Of a stretch of DNA of 64,000 bases, positions 23,536-34,860 are shown in pieces; positions within the stretch are counted from its first letter, which is position 1, and each line of letters opens with the position of its first letter. The notes below the pieces were generated by a model. That model had not been told where the DNA came from. It saw nothing but the letters and a program-made list of their open reading frames with translations, and did no database searches. The DNA comes from Telopea speciosissima. Its lineage: Eukaryota > Streptophyta > Magnoliopsida > Proteales > Proteaceae. The stretch is taken from positions 4,971,568-5,035,567 of the forward strand of contig NC_057925.1 in NCBI RefSeq assembly GCF_018873765.1, in the 5' to 3' direction. The translations under genes were made by a program, and so were the position numbers.

Positions 23536-23837
23536 AAATTAGAGGTGATAAAAATTCGACTGAGGGAGAGGAAATACCACTGATGCATTGACGGAATCAC
23601 GGAAAGGACGAAAGCTGCAATCCGTTTGGATCAGATAATACCTGAAATTTCCAGTAGTTACCTACAAAAACCAGGTTTTGGCGGGTTCTAATTACTGCTG
23701 CAACTGTTCAACTTTTTAAATTATCTAATTCCCCCTCCAAATCCAAGGGCGGCTATATCTAATATTATGTCGAAAATGCCCTTCTCATGAGGTTTTATTT
23801 TCAAGAAATGCCTGGAACGAGGCAATCATTTGCAGCA

Positions 23838-24640
23838 TGGTTTTAAAAATCGAGAATCGAATGGGTGAATCCATCGATTCGGATCAGAATCGACTGACAC
23901 CAATCCCAATTTCCACCATTTTTAATCTTTGCTTCATGAATTGCAATCGGATCCGAATCAGCCATTCATAGTCATTTTCTTTATAATCCATCTTGAATCA
24001 GATCGATTCATGGGCCAATTCTTGATTCTAATACCCTTTCAATATAAAATAGCTATATTCCTAATTCCTGAATCAATTTCAGAATCATCACTGTCTGATT
24101 TCTAGGGTTATTGAAGGTCGATTTTGATCGATTCTGATCCGACCTACATTTTAAAACCTTGACAGTATTAGATTTGAGTATAGATCACCTTCAAAACCAA
24201 AACCATATCGATACGTTATTGATAGTGTCGGATAAATTGGATAAATTTATCCTTGATTTTCCTGTAAAAAAATGGGTTTTTTTTTTTTACTATTTTACCC
24301 CTTGTCCATATCATTTCACCGATATTGTATTGGCCAAGTATCGTTCACCTTCAAAACATGCAGTATTGGTCGTATTGTGCGATCTGATATGATACTTCAA
24401 ACCATGTTGGTGACAAAATCTATCCCTGTCGATTCCAATTCAGATCGAATCGAAATCAGCCGGAATCGGTTCGATTTAAGCTTAGAATCTCATTGGAAGA
24501 ATAAAAATCGAGGAATCTTGAGATGAATATTTCAATTTGGAACAGCAAAAAATGGAATCAGACAGGACTGATTCCGATACATATCAGCCAATTTCAGATC
24601 CAATTTATCGATTTTTGAAACCCTACATTAAGATTCTTAC
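23838..24640. repeat. GATTCGAATC-rich dispersed repeats
   Basis: GTTTTAAAAATCGAGAATCG at 23842 and CTACATTTTAAAACCTTG at 24146 look like opposite ends of one non-autonomous element. A second, similar stretch runs from about 24420 to 24625. No protein is encoded. Confidence 0.45.
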
Positions 24641-24724
24641 CTGTCCACAGAACGATCCCTTGAGGATCTGTGGCATGGTGGTCTTGATTGATCGCACATT
24701 GGTCGCCTTCAAGAAGAAGATATT

Positions 24725-24832
24725 GAAGGGAAGGCGGCTTTTTTGATCCACCTGGCCATGCTCCACCATGACTGTTGAAAGGCATCGGAATGTAGGGCCG
24801 TAGTAGATCAAAAAAGCAGCCTTCCATCTCAA
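24725..24832. repeat. short foldback element
   Basis: GGAAGGCGGCTTTTTTGATC (about 24729) pairs with GATCAAAAAAGCAGCCTTCC (ending about 24827). No coding capacity and no clear target duplication. Confidence 0.7.
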
Positions 24833-26162
24833 AACTCACACTCCATCATCTCAACCCCTCCTCCACAATCAATTGTTGCCAAAGAAGGTCTGTTCCACTC
24901 ATCTATCGATGGTCGGGAAGCAGGTTGACAACAGGGTTTAAAACAAACAAAATTAGGATCGTGATTGGAATCAGACAGAATCAGCCAAAATATCCGCGAA
25001 CCCTAGAAATCAGTTATATGGATTGGCCAACTCATTGGACGAGGGTGCATGAGGCCCTGGTTAGGGTTGGGGCCCACTATCAAACCAAAGTTAATTATTT
25101 AGGGTTTATTATTAGGGAAAAAAGACATTGTGTAGTCATCATGTTCCTCCCTATGCCACACATAAGGGGGGCGAAATGACTGCCCTACCCCTCGGAGATT
25201 GCATATTATGCCAAAAAGGCACCCCATTGGCCACTCTCCCTCCCTCCCCCCCCCCCCACCACTTGTTGTAGATTGTTAGGTTGTCTTAGCCTTACCCCTT
25301 AGCTTGTAGTTGGCCAATGAACCCTTGTGTAGGATAGACAACAAAAAATGGCCTCCGCTGTAATGTAGAGCCACACAACCAGGCAATAAACCCTTCCCCT
25401 ATTATTATTATGGGGCTATTATTATTTTGTGGAAAAGAACACTACGTGGTTGTGTGGTCCGCTTGAATCTTACGCGTAGACACAGAAACACATGAAAGTA
25501 CTGTGTTGCCTCCATGAAAAGGTGGAAATCTCGCCCAAGACGATGCTCGTGTGTGCGCTCCCATTGGCCAGCACACGCATGCAGACTCTAGAGACCCAGA
25601 AAACGATCCCTTTTGCTATTATTTTTTTATTTTTTTTCCTTCCAGGAAGGCCTTTAGGTTTGGTTGGGCTAAAATCAAATGGATGTCCAAATTTATGGGC
25701 ATGGATGTGCTTGGGCTTCACGCCTTCAGACACGACATTTCTTTGCTAGATTTTACTTATTAATATGCCTTATAGCTCAGTCTAGTTGCGAGAAATTTTA
25801 GAAGGGAATGGAATTTTTCACAAAAAAAAAATAGTAATTATTATCTAACATGGTTGTGTTACTAATTCTAAATGATTCTAAAATTGGTTATTAAATTCTA
25901 CTTTATTTAGCATTTAACTCCCTCGGATTTGAAAAGTAAATTAAAAATTATATCTAAAAAATATATAATTACTAGGTAATCTGCATAACAGTGTTAAATA
26001 GTGATTGCAAAGTTTCTTAGAATTTATAGCGAAATCATTGTTACAAATCATATCATTATTTATCATTAATTGTACTTGTATCATTGTTTTCTTACTTATT
26101 GAAATTTTTTTAACTTGTTGACTGCGCCTAAAGAATATCCTTGGAATAACAGAAAGAAGTAG

Positions 26163-26295
26163 TGGTCAAGTGCCTAGTGCACTTGGTAGCTAGTGGTGCG
26201 TAAAGGCCCATTGCTATCAGGAGGTCTTGAGTTCAAGTCTCCTGGCTCACATCCTACATCCTCCCTACCTATCAGAAAAAAAATAAATAAATAAT
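26163..26295 (+). mobile_element. tRNA-derived SINE with 12-bp target duplication
   Basis: A 133-bp body starts TGGTCAAGTGCCTAGTGC (A-box-like) and contains GGTCTTGAGTTCAAGTCTCC (B box), ending in an A-rich tail (AAAAAAAATAAATAAATAAT). The flanks AGAAAGAAGTAG at 26151-26162 and 26296-26307 match perfectly. It is not an Au SINE, since the GCACTGGGTACG tail is absent. Confidence 0.85.
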
Positions 26296-26329
26296 AGAAA
26301 GAAGTAGATAATCTTGACAAGGACCCAAT

Positions 26330-27290
26330 AGCGTGGTGACGAAACCCTTGTTTGCTCGCTCATAGATTCTCTCCATTCCAGTACGGGAACAGCAGCCGTT
26401 AACTAGTTTCGTCTCATGGAAATCGAAGTATTTCCTGGGGTTTTGTTGATTCTGTCATCGGACAGGTTCTTGGTTTCTCAAACGAAACCCCTTCTCCGCC
26501 GTTGTGCTTGTTTTTTCTCAGCCATTTTTGGCGTGCCATTTCTTCGCCGTTTGTGCGTGTCTTTTCTCCACCATTTGTGTGTGTAATTCTTCTCTCCTCC
26601 ATCCACCATGATCCTTGGAATTGCCGACGACGATGCCGACTCATCCACCGCTCTGTTCAAGGATCATCACTACCCCATCTTTTCCGTTTTCATTGTTTGC
26701 CTGTTTGCAGGTGATGTTGTCCCTGATATTGGTGGCACTAAGTTTATAATCTACTCAGAACCTCCAGCCCCGCTCAACCTTTACCATACCTCTCCTGTCG
26801 CTGGATGAATCTCCACTCGCCGATCCAGCAGATCCTTGTAGATCTGTTCGAAAGTAGGTTGTGGCAATGTTTCAGATGGTTTTTTTTGCTGTCTATTGAA
26901 GCTCCACTCGTCAATCCAGCAGACCTTTGCCGCTCTAGCAAGTCTGTTTGAAAGTAGATTGTGGCAGCGTGTCGGCACACATGGGAAGTTTGGTGTTGGT
27001 CTGTTCGGCATGTATGGGCCCCCCTCTATTGGCACGTATGTGCATGCGCTTATATTTAGCTGTGTTTGTAGCTTTCTCTCTAGGGATATAATCGTAATCC
27101 ATCCCCTACTCTGGATGACCTAGTCAATGGCATGTGAGACTGGGTCAATTTCCACTCCTTGGTTTTAGACATTGTATATCCATACCTTGTGTTTATCATG
27201 CTCTCTATTTGTTTTATGTATTTTGTTTTCCTTTGTTTAGCGTTAGACGCGCATGAATGAATAGCTTTCTTTTCTACCAAAAAAAAATTT
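26330..27290 (+). other. retrocopy-like segment with tandem duplication
   Basis: This stretch has a less AT-rich composition and ends in a run of nine A after CTTTCTTTTCTACC, like a polyadenylated insertion. Inside, TCCACTCGCCGATCCAGCAG (about 26811) and TCCACTCGTCAATCCAGCAG (about 26901) begin two tandem copies of about 80-90 bp. Open frames on both strands look like nothing I can name. It may be a retrotransposed transcript or a non-autonomous element. Confidence 0.35.
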
Positions 27291-28057
27291 ATCAATAATT
27301 GTAAAGGGAAAATAACTAATAATGAAATTGATGAAATCGAGTCACTAAGAAGATAACTAACATTGAAATCACAAAATGAACCCGACAAATCATTCATTTG
27401 ACTATCCAAGGAATTTAATATAGTGAACAAGGAGATCTATGGATTATTACAAATCAATTTCCATATTCATAACCTTCAGCTCATTGGTTTGTAACAATTC
27501 CCCTTACAACCAGAATTTTTCTCATTAATATTGAAATCAATGTACAATCAATTCACCTATTCATAACCTTATGTTCAGTGATTTTTTATCAGTTCTTTCA
27601 ATTCGGTTTTCGATTTGGATATTGGTCGGTCCTATCATACTTGAGCCCAAAAACAATTTGATAAGGATCGATTCGATTCGGTAGGGGTTGTTTCTATTGG
27701 TCTTACCGGTTCGGGCTAAATTTGACACCCTTATATGTTACTGTATCACATAACCTCTTTCTTTGCGATATGCTACTGTATCATAATTTCTCTTGGAATC
27801 ATGCGTATTTCCTTAATGTTTAATTATTGCTTAGATCTACTAGATAAGTAAATAAATTACAAAACAAGTGTCCCATTATTAAATTGGGATTTCAGTAGAT
27901 ATAGGAACGAATTGGTTTCTCAACAATGCGTAAGGGCACTCGAAACTCGAAAGCAAGCACAACTTTCCCACTTCCCACTTCCCACTTCCCACTCCTGCGC
28001 AGCTTCAAAGCTTAAAATATGTATGCTTTCCTATTTATTTTAATCGGGGTGTTGTTC

Positions 28058-28172
28058 ACTGTGCCATAGTGCAGGTTGCGCCTAGGCACATGGGGGTGGG
28101 TATAATGATCATCCTACCTCCTGAGTGGCAGATCTATGTGCCTAAGCGCAGCTGCGCTATGGCACAGAGAAT
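28058..28172. repeat. foldback element (GTGCCATAG arms)
   Basis: ACTGTGCCATAGTGCAG and GCGCCTAGGCACAT pair with ATGTGCCTAAGCGC and CTGCGCTATGGCACAG. Its core AATGATCATCCTACCTCCTG is close to that of the copy at 59670-59792, so the two are one family. Confidence 0.8.
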
Positions 28173-28190
28173 ATTCTCCCTTATCTTTCT

Positions 28191-29348
28191 GAGTTTTTTC
28201 AAATGCCCCTTGAAAATGACCAAACTTATAGTTGCCCTCTTGAATTTTCACTATTTCATGTGTACCCTTGCTTTCCAAACTAAGAACCACTATAGTCCCT
28301 ACCGTTAGATAGAGACGTTATGTTATAAGGGATCCCAATTTTTGAACATCGATGGACCATTCTACCCCTTGATAGGGTAAAATGACCAAAATAACCTTAC
28401 CTGGGAAAAAAAAAACCTGTAACTCATCTTCCCCAAATCGATTAGGGTTTGGGGAAGATGAGTTTTTGAAAGAAATGTCATCATCAAACACATTCAGGTT
28501 TAGAAATGACACAAATTTTACGATTCAAGCTCTTGGATTTGTTGTGGAGTGTGTGAACTTCCTTTTAGGGTTGCACAGAGTACTTTCCAACCATCGCAGC
28601 CCAGAACACGCGAGAGACGGATGGGAGGGCACAAGACAACCTCGGGTTTAATTTTTCAGGACAACACATCTAGTAGTAGTAAAGAAGGGTTTTCTGGGCT
28701 TCTGAAGTCCGCTAGGGATGCATGGGTAATAGGGAAACAGCTATGGGAAGAGCTGGAGTCGGAGAATGGGAAGTTCGAAGAGGAGAAGAGGAAAAAGGAG
28801 AATCGATCCGAGTTTTGCCCACATTCAATTTCGCTTACTGGGTCCGAATTTAAGAATCACGGTAAAATTATAGTTCTTCCATGCGGGCTTACTCTGGGAT
28901 CACATATTACGTTGGTGGGGACACCGCTTCCTGCTCACGCTGAGTTTGACCAGAAGATTACCCTCCCAAAAGGAGATGATCAGTCAGTTATGGTCTCACA
29001 GTTCATGGTGGAGTTGCAGGGACTGAAGATTGTAGATGGTGAAGAATCCTTGGGAAGAACCTCCAAGGATTCTGCACTTTAATCCTAGGTTGAAGGGAGA
29101 CTGAAAAATTAATCCCTACAAGGAAGTTCACAAGCTCCACAAAAATCACACAAATCTTACGATTCAAACATGAAGATGTTCACAAACTCCTTATTCTTCC
29201 ATTCTTGATTTAACATGACGTCTCTGTCTAACGGGAGGGGCTATAGTGGTACTTAGTTTGAAAAATAGGGATGCACATGAAATTAGTGAAAGTTCAGGGA
29301 GACAACTGTAAGTTTAGCCATTTTCAGAGGAGCATTTTGGAAAAGACC
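28191..29348. mobile_element. Mutator-like element carrying a host gene fragment (Pack-MULE)
   Basis: Long inverted ends, about 137 bp each (28191-28327 and 29211-29348), share GAAAATGNCNAAACTTA, CACTATAG and CCGTTAGANAGAGACGT. Flanks TATCTTTCT (28182-28190) and TATCTTTTT (29349-29357) agree at 8 of 9 positions, fitting the 9-bp duplication of Mutator elements. A further inverted match (GTGGAGTGTGTGAACTTCC with a sequence near 29120-29140) lies inside. The interior holds a piece of a galactosyltransferase gene and no transposase. Confidence 0.82.
28665..29103 (+). pseudogene. captured fragment of a hydroxyproline O-galactosyltransferase (GALT)
   Basis: The open frame encodes KSARDAWVIGKQLWEELE, NRSEFCPHSISLTGSEF, IIVLPCGLTLGSHITLVG, VMVSQFMVELQGLK and VDGEE. 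These are characteristic of the galectin-like region of plant GALT2-6 type beta-1,3-galactosyltransferases (GT31), Golgi enzymes that start arabinogalactan sugar chains. Near 29049 one extra base shifts the frame; the family's PRILHFNPRLKGD follows in the next frame and ends in TGA where a Trp codon is usual. No GT31 catalytic domain follows. It lies between Mutator-like ends, so it was carried here by the element. Confidence 0.82.
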
Positions 29349-29461
29349 TATCTTTTTTAGAATATCTTTACATGGAGACAAAAAATATAAGACTTCTTCA
29401 TATTAGTTTTAGAAAAGAAGAAGAAGCTCGAACCTTTAATTGACGTCTCAATTCTCAATAA

Positions 29462-29479
29462 TAACGTAAGGGCACTCGA
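29462..29479 (+). promoter_or_regulatory. as-1-like block upstream of SDR-2
   Basis: TAACGTAAGGGCACTCGA, one base off the consensus. A further copy (ATGCGTAAGGGCACTCGA, 27926-27943) lies beyond the Mutator-like insertion. The stretch with TATAAATA found in SDR-1, -4 and -5 is deleted here: TTGGCTTCTAAGCATATC joins what flanks it elsewhere. Confidence 0.6.
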
Positions 29480-29640
29480 ATGGATTAGTTGTATCTAATG
29501 AAGATTTCAGAATTTTCTTTTTCTTTTCTTCTCTTGGCTTCTAAGCATATCGGTGCAAAGAACAGCTAGAACTACAATTTCAGAATTTCCTTTTTCTTTT
29601 CTTCTCTTTGCCCAACTCCATCACTTAGTCATCATCCAAC

Positions 29641-31570
29641 ATGACAGACGCCAAGGCAAATTCTGCATCAAAGAGGTAACTGATTCAGCTCCTTTAATGG
29701 GTTTCTAACCATAACCATTTAAGGTTACCACCAGATATCCTAACCAAGTGTTGTATTGCAGATTGGCAGTTGTTACAGGAGCTAATAAGGGGATTGGATT
29801 GGAGATATGTCACCAGTTAGCCTCCAATGGTGTAGCTGTGGTTTTGACAGCTAGAGATGAGAAGAGGGGTGTTGAAGCTGTTGAGAAGCTCAAAGGGTCT
29901 GGACTATCTGATGTGTTTTTTCATCAGCTGGATGTGAATGACCCTGCTAGTATTGCTTCCCTTGCTCATTTCATCAAAACCCAGTTTGGAAAGCTTGATA
30001 TCTTGGTAATTTTTTTGAACCCCATATTTTTATTTGTATCATTACAGAGAATTTCATCAGAATCTAGTTGCAGAAAATCCTGGCATCTTGATTAGATTGG
30101 TTGAATGATTTAAGCTGAAATTTTTTCTAGGTGAACAATGCTGCTTTCTTTGGAATCAAACTAGATGATGATGCCTATGGAGCCCTAATGGCAGTGGATG
30201 GTTCAGTAAGTCTCTGATTCTCTCCTTTGTAGTTAACATTTGTGGTTGCAAGCTTTACATTCTCTACTTTCATATTCTATAGTTCCTCACAAGAGCCCTA
30301 AAGACCAGTTTGCTTAGACCCCAATCCAATCACCTGGTTCGATGTCCTGTATAGTTTATCAGCTAGTTAGATGAATAACCTGCTCAGCATTGGGGGATTT
30401 ATTGAGAAAATTTTCTGCTATAATCAAATTGATTGGATTTGTTCTCTCCTGGAAATTTGTTTGTTTTTTTCCTTTTAGGCTGCCTCTTTAATGGTTGTAT
30501 CTTGAGGTCTAGACCGCTTCTTTCTCCCTTTAATAAAATTTTATTTCATTAAAAAAAAGGGATGAAGAAACCTGCTCAATCCTTATAAGAAAGGATTAAT
30601 ACTTATGCCGAAATGCTTCAACTCGTGCAGCCAGAAGTAAAGCTAGCTAAATTTTGGCAACTGGCAAGGCAAACTTATGAGACGGTTGAAGAATGTCTAC
30701 TAGTGAACTACTATGGCACCAAAAGAGTCACTGAAGCACTTCTTCCTATCCTTCAGCTATCTGATTCGCCGAGAATTGTAATTGTTTCTTCCTCTGCAGG
30801 GAAGCTACAGGTACTGATAACAAACCTGATCTTGTAAAGATATTGGAAGTTACACCTTAGAACTTGCTTCATCTGGGTTAGAGGATTGGTGAAACAAATA
30901 TTTTGGTTATATGAATTAAAGAAACTCTTCATTGGAGTCAAAATAGGGAAGAAAAGAAAAACCTTCCTTTGCCCTCAATTATCCCCTTGCAGTCTTGCAT
31001 GCTAAATTCAGCTCCACCCAATAAACTTTTATCTCAATTATTTTGGGTTGGCTGCACAATTCTCTTCTACACCTTAAGCACTATCTTTCTTCCCTTGAGG
31101 AGAAAAGGAAAAAAAAAGGAAAAGAAAGACAATTAGATGTGTTGGTATGGATAATATGATAATTTATTTTATTTGACTATAATTTCTTAATTCTGTGAAT
31201 GTAGAACATCTCACACACTTGGGCCAAGGAAGTGCTAAGTGATATTGATGGCCTCACAGAAGAGAGAGTGGATGAGGCAGTGAACAAGTTTCTGAAGGAT
31301 TTCAAGGAGGGTTTATTGGAGACTCAAGGCTGGTCTGCCTATAATATGTCCAAAGCAGCTTTGAATGCCTACACAAGGATTCTATCAAAAAAGTTTCCCA
31401 AATACCGAATAAATTGTGTCTGCCCAGGTTACGTCAAAACTGACTTCAACTACAACACAGGGAATTTCACTGTTGAAGAAGGTGCAGCAGGTCCTATAAA
31501 GTTGGCTTTGTTGCCTGATGATGGTCCTTCTGGGCTATTCTTTTTCCAGAAGGAAGTGACTTCCTTTTGA
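29641..31570 (+). CDS. SDR-2, salutaridine reductase / neomenthol dehydrogenase-like
   Basis: Exons 29641-29675, 29762-30005, 30131-30205, 30631-30810 and 31205-31570 encode 299 residues with no break. Starts [20 protein letters not shown] cofactor loop, [18 protein letters not shown] catalytic pair and CPGYVKTD are intact. Peculiar residues are CHQLASN (His for the usual Arg), [12 protein letters not shown], and exon 4 starting [10 protein letters not shown] with LLVNYYG. All donors are GT and acceptors AG. The segment bearing the TATA box is missing upstream, so expression may be reduced. Introns 3 and 4 are almost identical to those of SDR-7, 32 kb away. Expected to be an NADPH-dependent carbonyl reductase; substrate unknown. 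Confidence 0.9.
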
Positions 31571-32218
31571 TTGAATACTGTCTCAGATTATTATTTTTTT
31601 CCTGGTTGGTGGTTGGGGATGAAGATCATCTTATTTGGTTGAATGTTGTTCAATATTGTCTTCCTGAGATAGAAAAAAGCTAGAACTACCTTGTTTCCTG
31701 TCATAGTTCTTTGTTCCTATGTATTAACTATCTCTCTAATTAATGATAAAATAAAGTGTTACAATTGGTACTGAATCAAATAATTTTTTATTTTATACTG
31801 TCATTAAATTCTTAGTTTTATTGGTTCCCAAACATTACTCTTTATTTATTCAAATAAACATTGCTTTCCATTACCTTCAATTGAAGAACTGAAAAAACGT
31901 GGTACAAGTTTATTCCGGCTTCAATTCGAGATTTTAAGGTTAGACAACACTTCTTAATCTCAACTTTCAAAGACTGATAAAAGAATTCGAAGGAAAAAGC
32001 TCACAAGGACAAAATTAGCCATTTAACTGAAGCAACAATAGAGCCCTTAAAACTCTGCCACCAAGAGGTATCAAACCCCTTCAGCTGCAAAATCACAGCC
32101 TGGTTGCCATTAACACAACAGTTTCACACGAGGAGATGTTTTATTTTACAAATTCGAATAGAAAACATAAAACCAGACTAGAAAATCATGCATATTCTAC
32201 TAGAAAGCTGTTTCTAAG
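31571..32218. other. 3' flank of SDR-2
   Basis: 3' UTR with TAATGATAAAATAAAG and the flanking sequence that follows every SDR copy (CAATTGAAGAACTGAAAA, CTCTGCCACCAAGAGGTATC). No other gene. Confidence 0.6.
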
Positions 32219-33137
32219 TGTTAAGGAATACCAGTTCGAATTTTGAATACGACAACAACCTTTTGAATTTTGAAATTGTTTGACATGTTCAAAATTCTTG
32301 TAGCTACTTATCCTTTCTATCTAGCTGGTTCCGTGTTATCCAAACTCCACAATTGATAGAGTTCACTTGTAATACAGTTTGTAACAAGATTCAAATATAA
32401 ATACACAACTCACCTCCTCAAATGAGGATGAGAAGAAATACCCAAAAATACTCTTATTTTTTACATGGTATCATCTGCCACTTGATCCTCTTAGTGGCCA
32501 TAATGTCTTCTGCTTCTTTGCCCTCCTCTTTCCCTAATTCTAATTTCCAGCACCATATCACTTTGAAACTCTCTTCAGGTAACTTCTTACTATGGAAAAC
32601 TCAGCTCTTTCCTCTCCTGCGCACTCATGATCTGGTTGGATTTATCAGTGGCAGCAATATATGCCCACCGATCCACACAACTCCAACAAATTCCTCCACT
32701 GCTGCAACGGAATCCTCCATTTCCTCTCCTTCTACTGTTAATCCTGACTATGCTGATTGGATTCGCAAGGACCAACTGGTGATGAGTTGGCTTCTTGCTT
32801 CTCTAACGTCTGAAGTTTTACCATATGTCGTTGGATTCAAAACTTCTGCTGAAGTTTGGCATGCCCTTGAGACGGCGTTTGGAACACTCTCCAATACAAG
32901 CATTCTCCAACTTCATATGCAATTGCAGAGCACCTCTAAAGGTGACAAACCAGCCTCCACCTATTTCAGAGAAGTCAAGTACATTGCTGATCAACTAGCC
33001 GCCGCAAACAAACCTCTTTCTCTAGAGGAACTCAATGCCATTGTTTTTCGAAATTTGGGAGCTGATTTCAATGATATTGTAGCCGCTCTTGCCACCAAAG
33101 CTGAACCAATTTCATTCCATGATCTTCAATACCTTCT
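32219..33137 (+). mobile_element. Ty1/copia element, 5' part only (LTR, PBS, gag)
   Basis: An LTR of about 248 bp begins TGTTAAGGAATACC and ends TTTTACA, followed by a primer-binding-like TGGTATCATCTGCC. Next comes a gag-type reading frame (about 32503 onward) with the UBN2-like features FLLWKTQLFPLL, VWHALETAFG and STYFREVKYIADQL. The pol region and 3' LTR are missing, and SDR flank resumes at about 33138. Broken fossil of moderate age; the gag part is well preserved. Confidence 0.85.
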
Positions 33138-33151
33138 TATAGTAGGGTCTT

Positions 33152-34855
33152 TGTTTGAGTTAAAATAAAACCGCAAGCGTACGGGTCAATCGTAGCTACG
33201 GGTCGAACACGAGGAGATATACGCCACTCTATTTAACTAACTTAAAAGTAATGCAAAATGAACCAAATTAAAGTGTTAAATTAAACTAATTAAACTAACG
33301 AAAATCAATGCATCCTAACTCATAAGCATCTAACAAAATTAAGGGATTAAATCGGCGTCCTAACACATGAGCATCTAACCTATCAAACTAAAGCGAATTG
33401 AAAGGAATAAAAATGCAGCCACACATACTAACCACATAAAAAGAAATAAAGGAATAAAAATGCATCCATAAATCACAACCATATAAAATTAAAATAAAAG
33501 AAATAGAGGGGGAAGAAGAAGAAGAAGATAGAGGAGATGGAGAATGAGATTGAGAGTTTAGCTAGTAAAACCTGGATGTGCTTGCATGAATGTAAATGAA
33601 AAGCTTGAATACTTGCATAAACTTACTATGGCCTCCTCTTCTAAATCTTCAAGTCTTGTCATCAACTTAAGAACTTAGACTAGAAGGCTTAAAACCTAAA
33701 CTAGAATTAAGAAATTACAACCCAATTGAAGACTTAAATTGAAATTAAAGCATAAACTAAACCTATTATAAGCATTAACTAAAAATTATAAAAGCAAACT
33801 AGAACTTAGAAAAGCCAAAAATCACAAATTAGAAGGAGAAGAAGAGAAGAAATTTCACTAAGTGAATGAGCAAATTTTTACAAGAGAGGTAGGGGGTATT
33901 TATAGGTGGAAGAGAGGAGAAGAGAGAAGATGGAAGTGTAGGAGAAATATTCCCTAAGAAAAGAGAATATTCTCTTCTCTTTCCTCTTTTACAATGCCTT
34001 GAATCCTAAGAAAAAAGAAAAAAAATAGAAAAAAGAAGAAGAGAAGATTGTTTACATAGACCTTCTATTTCTAGAAAAATAAACTTCCAATTTTAACAAG
34101 TGCTTCCTTTTCTTTGTAGATATCTTCTCCAAGCAATAAAATCAAAACATCTTTGATTTTTCAACTTTCCATAGGTGAGAGAATATCTTTCAAAATAAAT
34201 CTATCCCAAGTAGAATTTCAGAAGTGCCCTTGAGAAGTTGGAGGAGAGAGAGAGTAAGGGTGATGACTAGGATTCCTTCCAGAATAAATAAAATATCCAT
34301 TCTGTCCTTCAGGAAACGTGGAGCATGGGGTGCTTATATAGGCCTCACCATTGTGTTCCTTGCGAAGAATCACCCAAAATAGACCCAAATTTCGTCCAAT
34401 TTGGAGTTCGGGAGCCCAAGATATCTCAAGTTGAAGTTGGACTGTCCAGAGCCCTCCAAATGGAATCTTTCGGGTACAAGAAATATAACTTCTAATAATT
34501 GCGTTAAGGCCCCTGCAATCTGAACTTTCGTTTCACTTTATCCCCAGCCGACTGTCAATAATTATAAATAAACCCCTGCAGACCATTTTCACGCATCGTT
34601 ACGGAAACGGCCATAACTCCTTCGTTTCAACTCGGAATTAAGTGCCGTTTGAACCATTGCGAAGCTGACTCGATGGGCTATGCATCCATTTACACTTCTA
34701 AAAAGCTTAAAAACATCTCCTTAGCATCATCTCCTTCATTTTCACAAGAATTCACCTAAACCCTGAAAAGCACAAGAAAGCACCGAGTAACTCTGTCCAA
34801 TGTGGTAAAATGTATAATTTATGCCCTAAAATTTCACACATAAATGTGCTCATCA
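33152..34855. mobile_element. solo LTR, 1.7 kb
   Basis: It starts TGTTTGAGTTAAAAT, ends GTGCTCATCA, and is flanked by a perfect 5-bp duplication GTCTT (33147-33151 and 34856-34860). The block ACCGCAAGCGTACGGGTC followed by GCTACGGGTCGAACACGAGG resembles LTRs of plant Ty3/gypsy elements. A single LTR with target duplication implies loss of the internal part by recombination between LTRs. It landed in SDR 3' flank, just beyond the copia remnant. Sharp ends suggest modest age. Confidence 0.85.
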
Positions 34856-34860
34856 GTCTT

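Larger units (their letters stand above)
22829..26150. other. repeat-rich intergenic DNA between SDR-1 and SDR-2
   Basis: The first 200 bases are the SDR 3' UTR and flank. No host gene is seen in the rest. It holds foldback elements, ATCGATTC/GATCGG-rich repeats, long C runs near 25245-25260 and short simple repeats. A 23050-23280 segment (ACGCGACCCACCTG, TAACCCGTCCCTTGG) resembles Mutator-like MITE termini, but no partner end was found. Confidence 0.5.

Noticed and set aside
26414-26714. Overlapping open frames on both strands near 26.5 kb
   Set aside because: Frames mirror each other and are rich in Arg/Lys or Phe/Cys as expected from CT-rich DNA; no domain seen.
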